Positions 14,532-19,152 of a DNA stretch of 19,152 nucleotides are shown here, piece after piece (position 1 is the first letter of the stretch; each line of letters opens with the position of its first letter). Both the position numbers and the translations under genes were made by a program. Source of the stretch: an uncultured Megasphaera sp. (GTDB lineage: Bacteria; Bacillota; Negativicutes; Veillonellales; Megasphaeraceae); NCBI GenBank assembly GCA_900548635.1, contig URLP01000021.1, forward strand, positions 1 to 19,152, in the 5' to 3' direction. Below the pieces are notes generated by a model that ran no database searches, was not told the origin of the DNA, and saw nothing but the letters and a program-made list of their open reading frames with translations.

Positions 14532-14558
14532 AGAAAATCGTCACTAATAATTTTTAGA

Positions 14559-14596
14559 TTGTTTAAATTTCCTGAGTATACTATGATATATAGTAT
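14559..14596 (+). promoter_or_regulatory. Promoter of the two-component operon with inverted repeat over the -10
   Basis: TTGTTT (14559-14564), a 17-base spacer, TATGAT (14582-14587). ATACTAT (14578-14584) and ATAGTAT (14590-14596) form a perfect 7-bp inverted repeat with a 5-base centre, covering the -10 and presumed start. The kinase ATG is at 14617 after AAGGAAAGG. Confidence 0.6.
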
Positions 14597-14616
14597 TTAA
14601 AAGGAAAGGTGATTCT

Positions 14617-16089
14617 ATGAAACTCCGGGACTGGCCGCTGCGCAAACGGCTCCTTTTTTCCAACTTCATCATGATCTTCATTCCCGTCCTCTTTACGGCC
14701 CTCGTCAGTATCGCCATCTTCCTGGGCCTGCAGTTCGGCAATATCAACAGGGCCAACATCATCGCCTTCATCTGGCCTGAAAGCGGGCAGAATATGTCCA
14801 TCCAGTTCGAACTGAGCCGCCTCCGCGTGCGGGCCGACCGCTATAACGGCGATATGTTCCGTCTCCTGGAGGCCGCGGACCATCTGGAAGACCAGGGCCT
14901 CAACGTCGCCATCTGGCGTGATGACCAGGACCTTTATCATACGGACGGCATCGATGAAAACTATCTGCGCCAGGAAGTGACGCCCAAGCGCAGCCAGAAT
15001 CATGCCGACTTCGACTGGAACAGCGAGGGCCTGCGTTTTTACTATGTCTCGCCCCGTACGGGCGTCCATCTGGCCGTCGCCGGTGCCGTGTCGGTCTATC
15101 CGGACAGCGAATACATCGACCTGACGTCGAAAGAAGTACTGAAGATCGCCTTTTATGTCCTCGCTGTCCTGACCATTATCCTGACCATCATCGTCGGCCT
15201 CAAGCTCTCTCTCTGGATGGCCAGGCAGATCGTCGAACCCGTGGAACGCCTGCGCGACATGGCCGATGCCATCAGTCAGGGGAATCTGGACCGGCCCGTG
15301 CCGATCCTCTCGCATGATGAAATCGGCGATACCTGCCAGGCCTTTGAAAAGATGCGCCTCCAGCTGCGTTCTGCCAGAGAGACGCGCGCCAAATATGACC
15401 AGAACCGCAAGGAACTCCTGGCCGGCATTTCCCACGACCTTTCGACGCCTTTGACCAAAATCGAGGGCTATGCCAGCGGCATCATTGACGGCATCGCCAA
15501 CACGCCGGAAAAGGAACGTCATTATCTGGACATGATCCGCACTACGTCACAGCAGATGGCCAAGCTCGTGCGGACGCTCTTCCTCTTCTCGAAGCTCGAC
15601 TTGGGCCAGGTGCCCTTTTATTGGGAAGTCGTCGACATCACCGCCTATTTAAAGGATTATATTGACGAACAGGCCGTCCATTACCGCAGTCACGGTTTGG
15701 AAATTGCTTTTGAGGATGCCGTGCCGGCAGCACCGGTCCGCATCGACCGGGCCCAGTTCCAGCGGGTCATCGAGAATATCCTCGGCAACAGCCTGAAATA
15801 TAAAGATCAGGAGATCGGCCATGTTACGGTCCGCCTTGAAGCGGCAGGGCCTGACAAGTACGGCCTTTCCTTTGCCGATGACGGCTGCGGCGTCCATGAT
15901 GCGGATCTGCCGAAAATCTTTGACAGCTTCTACCGCACGGACAAAGCCCGCACGAATACGACGAAAGGGAGCGGCCTGGGCCTGGCCGTGGTCCAGCAGA
16001 TCGTCCGGGCCATGGGCGGGACCATCGAGGCGCGGCCGACGCAGCCGAAAGGGCTGACGATTTATATTACCTTACCGAAAGGGGAATGA
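14617..16089 (+). CDS. Membrane sensor histidine kinase
   Basis: Order of parts in 490 residues: TM1 (about 12-38), extracytoplasmic sensor (about 39-175, no family recognised), TM2 (about 176-199), HAMP (about 200-255, with the DEIGDTCQAFEKM signature), HisKA with phospho-acceptor H273 (GISHDLSTPLTKI), then the ATPase with N box IENILGNSLKY, G1 DDGCG, F box KIFDSFYR and G2 GSGLGLA. All catalytic motifs are intact. The stop overlaps an ATG (ATGA at 16086) and the regulator starts five bases later, so kinase and regulator are cognate. The kinase-before-regulator order is less common for OmpR-type pairs. Signal unknown; the downstream glycosyltransferase hints at an envelope signal. Confidence 0.95.
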   Translation: MKLRDWPLRKRLLFSNFIMIFIPVLFTALVSIAIFLGLQFGNINRANIIAFIWPESGQNMSIQFELSRLRVRADRYNGDMFRLLEAADHLEDQGLNVAIWRDDQDLYHTDGIDENYLRQEVTPKRSQNHADFDWNSEGLRFYYVSPRTGVHLAVAGAVSVYPDSEYIDLTSKEVLKIAFYVLAVLTIILTIIVGLKLSLWMARQIVEPVERLRDMADAISQGNLDRPVPILSHDEIGDTCQAFEKMRLQLRSARETRAKYDQNRKELLAGISHDLSTPLTKIEGYASGIIDGIANTPEKERHYLDMIRTTSQQMAKLVRTLFLFSKLDLGQVPFYWEVVDITAYLKDYIDEQAVHYRSHGLEIAFEDAVPAAPVRIDRAQFQRVIENILGNSLKYKDQEIGHVTVRLEAAGPDKYGLSFADDGCGVHDADLPKIFDSFYRTDKARTNTTKGSGLGLAVVQQIVRAMGGTIEARPTQPKGLTIYITLPKGE

Positions 16090-16094
16090 TAGGC

Positions 16095-16781
16095 ATGAAA
16101 CATATACTGATTATTGAAGATGACAAGGGTATTGCCGAATTGGAACGGGACTATCTCGAAGCCAACGGCTTTGCCGTCGATATCGAAACGGAAGGGGACA
16201 GTGGGGAAAAGCGGGCTCTAAGTGAGCCTTACGATCTGATTCTCCTGGACATCATGCTGCCCGGTCGGGACGGCTTCCAAATTTGCCGGACCATCCGCGA
16301 AACGAAGGATATCCCGATCCTCATGGTCTCGGCCAAGCAGGAAGACATCGACAAAATCCGCGGTCTTGGCCTCGGCGCCGATGACTACATCGTCAAGCCA
16401 TTCAGTCCGAACGAACTCGTAGCCCGCGTCAAAGGCCACCTGGCCCGCTATGAACAGCTCACGTCCCGCGAAGTCCACCGCGACGTCCTGCGCTACGGCG
16501 ACCTGGAAATCGATGAAAGCGGCCACCGCGTCTTCGTCAAGGGGAAAGAAGTCAATCTTCCCAACAAGGAATTCGAACTCCTCCTCTTCTTCGCCAAGAA
16601 CCCGGGCATCGTCTTCAGCAAGGAAACCCTCTTCGACCGCGTCTGGGGCGGCGAGGCCTTAGGCGAAACGGCGACGGTCTCGGTCCACGTCAACCGCATC
16701 CGCGAAAAAATCGAAGAAGATACGGCCAAGCCGAAATACATCGAAACCGTCTGGGGCGCCGGCTACCGCTTCCACGGGTGA
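16095..16781 (+). CDS. OmpR/PhoB-family response regulator
   Basis: 228 residues. Receiver domain: acidic pair D9-D10, phospho-acceptor D52 (LILLDIMLPG), the Ser of MVSAK and the Lys of IVKPFSPNELVAR. The winged-helix output domain has LPNKEFELLLFFAKNPG and the recognition-helix region TVSVHVNRIREKIE, ending in the usual GAGYRF. ATG 16095 lies ten bases after AAAGGGG (16078-16084); the ATG at 16086 is one base from that site and is rejected. Such regulators bind direct repeats as dimers with about 11-bp spacing, and such repeats lie just downstream at 16827-16876. Heptamer array C starts right at its stop codon. Confidence 0.95.
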   Translation: MKHILIIEDDKGIAELERDYLEANGFAVDIETEGDSGEKRALSEPYDLILLDIMLPGRDGFQICRTIRETKDIPILMVSAKQEDIDKIRGLGLGADDYIVKPFSPNELVARVKGHLARYEQLTSREVHRDVLRYGDLEIDESGHRVFVKGKEVNLPNKEFELLLFFAKNPGIVFSKETLFDRVWGGEALGETATVSVHVNRIREKIEEDTAKPKYIETVWGAGYRFHG

Positions 16782-16786
16782 GTGTC

Positions 16787-16814
16787 GTTCATCGTTCATC
16801 GTTGATAGTGAGAC
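16787..16814 (+). repeat. Heptanucleotide tandem array C
   Basis: Seven-base units in phase: GTTCATC at 16787 and 16794, GTTGATA at 16801, GTGAGAC at 16808; GAGTGTC at 16780 may be a decayed unit. It starts just after the response-regulator stop (16779-16781). The two exact copies make it a true short tandem repeat. Confidence 0.6.
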
Positions 16815-16826
16815 ACTAACGGCTGC

Positions 16827-16891
16827 TTTCTTCTGCTTTTCACTATTCTTATTACTCTGTTTACAATTTCTTTAACTTCTCTTCCTATACT
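16827..16891 (+). promoter_or_regulatory. 11-bp-phased repeats upstream of a -10: candidate response-regulator-activated promoter
   Basis: TTTCAC (16838), TTTACA (16860) and TTTAAC (16871) lie on a common 11-bp phase, with weaker TTTCTT (16827) and TTATTA (16849) in the same register. TATACT (16886-16891) follows the last unit by nine bases. No -35 stands at 17 bases; TTTACA would need a 20-base spacer. A weak -35 replaced by 11-bp direct repeats is the usual plan of OmpR/PhoB-type activated promoters, and a regulator of that family is encoded immediately upstream. The tract is pyrimidine-rich, so part of the pattern may be chance. Confidence 0.5.
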
Positions 16892-16893
16892 GT

Positions 16894-16908
16894 AACCATC
16901 ACATGGTT
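16894..16908. promoter_or_regulatory. Inverted repeat at the start of the glycosyltransferase leader
   Basis: AACCAT (16894-16899) and ATGGTT (16903-16908) flank CAC: a perfect 6-bp inverted repeat that would sit at or just after the transcription start implied by TATACT at 16886. Could be an operator or a small 5' hairpin. Confidence 0.35.
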
Positions 16909-16934
16909 CTGGAATTAGGAAGGGGAGTTTTTTT

Positions 16935-18473
16935 ATGTATGAATTCCACGCGAAAGAAGAAAGGCTGGACCTCTCGGTCTGGCAGTGCCTCTGGCAGAAA
17001 ATCCTGGTCTCGCCGGGCGTGATCCTCTTGGTCCTGGCAGCGGTCCTTTGCTTTGCCGGCAATCATCTCCTGGTCGTCACGGACCCGGTTGAATCGAATT
17101 ACGTCCTCACGGCCAAGGAAATGCTCGCCTCCGGCGATTACTTCTCGCCGCGCATTTTCGGCAATTACTGGTACGACAAGCCCATCTTTTTTTACTGGGA
17201 ACTGATCGCCGCCTTTAAACTCTTCGGCATCGGCAACTTCGCGGCCCGCTTGTTCCCATCCCTCTTTGGTATTGCCGGCATCCTTCTGGCCTACGCCTTT
17301 GCCACCCGCCTCTACGATAAGAAGACCGGTTTTCTGACGGGCCTCATCCTCTTGACGACGATTGAATACTTTTACCTTTCGAAGGCTATCATTACGGATA
17401 TGACCCTCTTCGTCTTCTATTCGGCCTGCCTGATCTGCTTTTTCATTGCCTACAGTGAAAAGAAGCCGCGCTGGTACTATCTGGCCTATGCCTTTGCGGG
17501 CCTTTCGGTCCTGACCAAAGGGCCTATCGGCCTTCTGCAGCCGGGCCTGATCATCCTCCTGTTCCTCTTTTGGCGCCGCGACCTGAAAGCGCTCCTGCAC
17601 ATCAAGCTCATTTCCGGGATGCTTCTCTTTTTGGCCATTACCCTGCTCTGGTACGGCCCGATGTATGCCCTGCACGGCAGCGACTTTGTCAGCCAGTTCA
17701 TCGGCGTCCACAACATTCTGCGGGCGACGGTTTCGGAACATCCCCAATATAACGTCTGGTACTATTACAGCGCCATCTTCCTGGCAGGCTTCGTGCCCTG
17801 GGTCTTCACGCTGCCCCTGGCCTGGCATGAATACGGCATGAGCCGCAAAGTCCTTACGGTTTTCCGGGAAAAACGCATCCATCTGCCGGTATTTTCCATG
17901 AAGGCCCAGTTCCTCATCGTCTGGGCAGCGACGATTTTCGTTACCTATCAGCTCATGGCCACGAAATACATGACCTATACCTTCCCGTACATGATTCCTA
18001 TCGCCATCGGCTTTGCTTCGTATCTGAAAAAACATGACCGCCTGGTCCTCAACATGGCCGGCATCGTCCTCGCCATCTACGTCGCCGTCACCTGCACGGC
18101 CATCGTACCCCAGTGTCGCCAGGCCTCGGCCTATGAAGCTGCCCAGGTCGTCAGCGGCCTGGCCGACAGTGAAACGACAGTCGTCACCTACGGCGGCCGC
18201 TACCCCGTGTCCCTGACCTATTATTCCGGTCATCCGGCTTACCGCCTCGCCGAAGGCAAGGACATCGCCCGCATGCTGCCCGGCGGCATCAGCTGGAATG
18301 CCAAGAACGTCATGCCCTTCATGGCCATCGAAGACGTAGCGAATCACCAAAAAGTCCTGGCCGTCGTCCGCGACCGCGACGAAGCCCGCTTCCTCCAGGA
18401 CGTGCCGGGGAACTGGCAGTGGCGCACGCAGAAGGGGACCTGGTCGGTATACCAAAAATCCTCCGATTTGTAG
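16935..18473 (+). CDS. GT39/ArnT-like membrane glycosyltransferase
   Basis: 512 residues, C-type fold: a cytosolic N terminus, about ten or more hydrophobic segments and a soluble C-terminal part. The first periplasmic loop has the acidic motif D50-P-V-E53 (DPVESNY) and then SGDYFSPRIFGNYWYDKPIFFYW, matching the DE..Y...M...GDW..P..NG..Y..KPPL.YW pattern of ArnT/PMT enzymes. These move a sugar from a polyprenyl-phosphate carrier to lipid A or protein at the periplasmic face. Whether lipid A is the acceptor is not shown; no aminoarabinose synthesis genes are here. ATG 16935 follows AGGAAGGGGAG. Its place after a two-component pair recalls PmrAB-arn regulation in proteobacteria, which is analogy only. 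Confidence 0.85.
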   Translation: MYEFHAKEERLDLSVWQCLWQKILVSPGVILLVLAAVLCFAGNHLLVVTDPVESNYVLTAKEMLASGDYFSPRIFGNYWYDKPIFFYWELIAAFKLFGIGNFAARLFPSLFGIAGILLAYAFATRLYDKKTGFLTGLILLTTIEYFYLSKAIITDMTLFVFYSACLICFFIAYSEKKPRWYYLAYAFAGLSVLTKGPIGLLQPGLIILLFLFWRRDLKALLHIKLISGMLLFLAITLLWYGPMYALHGSDFVSQFIGVHNILRATVSEHPQYNVWYYYSAIFLAGFVPWVFTLPLAWHEYGMSRKVLTVFREKRIHLPVFSMKAQFLIVWAATIFVTYQLMATKYMTYTFPYMIPIAIGFASYLKKHDRLVLNMAGIVLAIYVAVTCTAIVPQCRQASAYEAAQVVSGLADSETTVVTYGGRYPVSLTYYSGHPAYRLAEGKDIARMLPGGISWNAKNVMPFMAIEDVANHQKVLAVVRDRDEARFLQDVPGNWQWRTQKGTWSVYQKSSDL

Positions 18474-18489
18474 CCCAGGTGAAATGGCC

Positions 18490-18523
18490 TTGTGACGCAA
18501 TCGTGACAGGCGCTGACTATAAT
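18490..18523 (+). promoter_or_regulatory. Promoter of the small secreted protein with 11-bp GTGAC direct repeats
   Basis: A consensus TATAAT (18518-18523) has no good -35. Instead TTGTGAC (18490-18496) and TCGTGAC (18501-18507) form direct repeats 11 bp apart, the second ending ten bases before the -10. This again is the architecture of an activated promoter. The repeat sequence differs from the TTTAAC type at 16860, so the same regulator is not implied. Confidence 0.5.
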
Positions 18524-18553
18524 AAGGTCATCCAATGAAGGAGGATGATACTT

Positions 18554-18874
18554 ATGAAAAAGTTCAATAATATAGTACGCATGATGCTCGTCCTGGTCGT
18601 CACCTTGATGACCTTCAGCGGTGCCGCCATTACGGCCCAGGCCGCAGGCCCCAGGGACTATCCGCAGCGCTGGGAACAGCGCGACAGACAGTGGGACCGC
18701 CACGATAACGACCGCCATGACCGCCGCGATGACCGGGATTGGCAGAAAGACCAGCGCCGCTGGGAAAAAGACCATAAATTCCAGGCCCAGAAAGACGTCG
18801 ACAAAGCCAACCGCAAGGCCAACATCGCCATGGGCGTAGCCGCCGTAGCCACCATCATCGCCTTGACAAAGTGA
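18554..18874 (+). CDS. Small secreted Trp/Arg/Asp/His-rich protein
   Basis: 106 residues, not recognised as a named family. A Sec signal peptide is clear: MKK, hydrophobic core to about residue 27, cleavage likely after AQA (28-30). The mature part (about 33-86) is almost wholly charged, rich in R, D, H, Q and W, with tryptophans at 40, 47, 63 and 70 (pairs seven apart), consistent with a charged helix. Residues 90-104 are hydrophobic (IAMGVAAVATIIAL), so the protein could sit at a membrane surface or in a complex. The His/Asp content resembles small periplasmic metal- or stress-related proteins such as RcnB-like ones, a weak resemblance. ATG 18554 follows AAGGAGG (18538-18544) by nine bases; ATG 18545 next to that site is rejected. 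It has its own promoter. Confidence 0.8.
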   Translation: MKKFNNIVRMMLVLVVTLMTFSGAAITAQAAGPRDYPQRWEQRDRQWDRHDNDRHDRRDDRDWQKDQRRWEKDHKFQAQKDVDKANRKANIAMGVAAVATIIALTK

Positions 18875-18922
18875 GGATAGAGGAAAGCAGAGAAGGGCAA
18901 TCCTGTATTTGTACGGATCTTC

Positions 18923-18936
18923 GACAAACGAACCAC
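18923..18936 (-). repeat. Heptanucleotide array D (two units)
   Basis: GACAAAC (18923) and GAACCAC (18930) sit side by side, directly before the terminator stem. The 11-mer AAACGAACCAC (18926-18936) is identical to 84-94 in array A, where it likewise abuts a terminator. AATCCTGT at 18899-18906, also present in the REP-like tail at 23-30, may mark a decayed repeat here. Confidence 0.45.
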
Positions 18937-18974
18937 AAAAGGGGCTCGTCGCTTAATGCGACGGCCCCTTTTTT
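18937..18974. terminator. Rho-independent terminator before trmK
   Basis: GGGGC (18941-18945) pairs with GCCCC (18964-18968) and CGTCGC (18947-18952) with GCGACG (18958-18963), with a single unpaired T (18946) and a TTAAT loop. A run of six T follows and four A precede. It ends the transcript of the secreted-protein gene. Confidence 0.88.
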
Positions 18975-18975
18975 C

Positions 18976-18984
18976 TGCTATAAT
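18976..18984 (+). promoter_or_regulatory. Extended -10 promoter of trmK
   Basis: TGCTATAAT is a perfect extended -10 (TGnTATAAT). The -35 position falls in the terminator stem and has no match, so the TG extension probably compensates. Start of transcription near 18991. Confidence 0.65.
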
Positions 18985-19017
18985 AGACAGGAACCAAACG
19001 AAAAGGAAGTGGTATCA

Positions 19018-19152
19018 ATGAAATTGACGGCCCGCTTGGAAGCGGCTGTTTCTTTGATTCCGCCCGGTTCGGTCATTGCCGATATCGGGACGGATCATGC
19101 CTATATCCCCGTGGCGGTCTGTGAAAGCGGGCGCTGCCCGTCGGCTATCGCC
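19018..19152 (+). CDS. trmK: tRNA (adenine(22)-N1)-methyltransferase, 5' part
   Basis: Only 45 codons are inside the window. They read MKLTARLEAAVSLIPPGS, then VIADIGTDHAYIPVAVCESG, the N terminus of TrmK enzymes: DIGTDHAYIP is the SAM-binding motif I of this family. The enzyme makes m1A22 in tRNA. ATG 19018 follows AAAAGGAAGTGG. The remainder lies beyond the right edge, so intactness cannot be judged. Confidence 0.85.
   Translation, partial: MKLTARLEAAVSLIPPGSVIADIGTDHAYIPVAVCESGRCPSAIA

Noticed and set aside
16899..18500. 533-codon minus-strand frame opposite the glycosyltransferase
   Set aside because: Same shadow effect. The plus-strand frame has ArnT motifs, hydrophobic segments and a ribosome site; the antisense product is a low-complexity charged sequence.

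Overview
The window is a chromosomal segment of an anaerobic, outer-membrane-bearing Firmicute, most likely Negativicutes (Veillonellaceae, Megasphaera-like). This is inferred from: a Firmicutes-type phoH-ybeY-era-recO block, strong AAGGAGG ribosome sites, GC-rich codons with a heavy preference for C in third position, AT-rich promoters, and an ArnT/PMT-like lipid-linked glycosyltransferase of the sort used to modify LPS. The genus is not proven by anything seen here. No tRNA, rRNA, CRISPR array or prophage is visible, and no stretch of 300 bases lacks a gene.

Layout. (1) 1-2035: a half repeat element at the left edge, a bidirectional terminator, and nadE (glutamine-dependent NAD synthetase) on the minus strand. 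(2) 2199-9407: one long plus-strand operon behind a good sigma-A promoter. It holds a B12-binding radical SAM protein, a TIGR01212-type radical SAM protein, phoH, ybeY, era, a CBS-domain HlyC/CorC protein and recO. Genes overlap or lie a few bases apart and no internal terminator is seen, so unknown radical SAM chemistry is co-transcribed with ribosome maturation and DNA repair genes. (3) 9382-11466: a REP-associated/IS200-like tyrosine transposase (minus) that overlaps the recO 3' end, a MATE efflux pump, and a GTAG-hairpin REP-like element. (4) 11500-12895: thioredoxin and thioredoxin reductase from a strong promoter carrying two inverted repeats, closed by a bidirectional terminator. (5) 12894-14453: a minus-strand siroheme nitrite/sulfite reductase. 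(6) 14559-18874: a sensor kinase and OmpR-type regulator, then an ArnT/PMT-like glycosyltransferase and a small secreted charged protein, plausibly an envelope-response module. (7) 18937-19152: a terminator, an extended -10 promoter and the start of trmK.

Structure beyond the genes. Four intergenic stretches carry seven-base tandem repeats of a GTTTGNN / GTGGTTC type lying against gene ends or terminators. Two of these adjoin copies of a REP-like hairpin whose tails match at 23 of 29 positions, and a RAYT-like enzyme lies between the two copies. Directly downstream of the response regulator is an array of 11-bp-spaced TTTAAC-like repeats, where an OmpR-family protein would be expected to bind. 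Palindromes overlap the core promoters of the thioredoxin, sulfite reductase and kinase genes.

No clearly new enzymatic system stands out. The best leads are the REP/heptamer/RAYT association and the two-component / glycosyltransferase / secreted-protein module.
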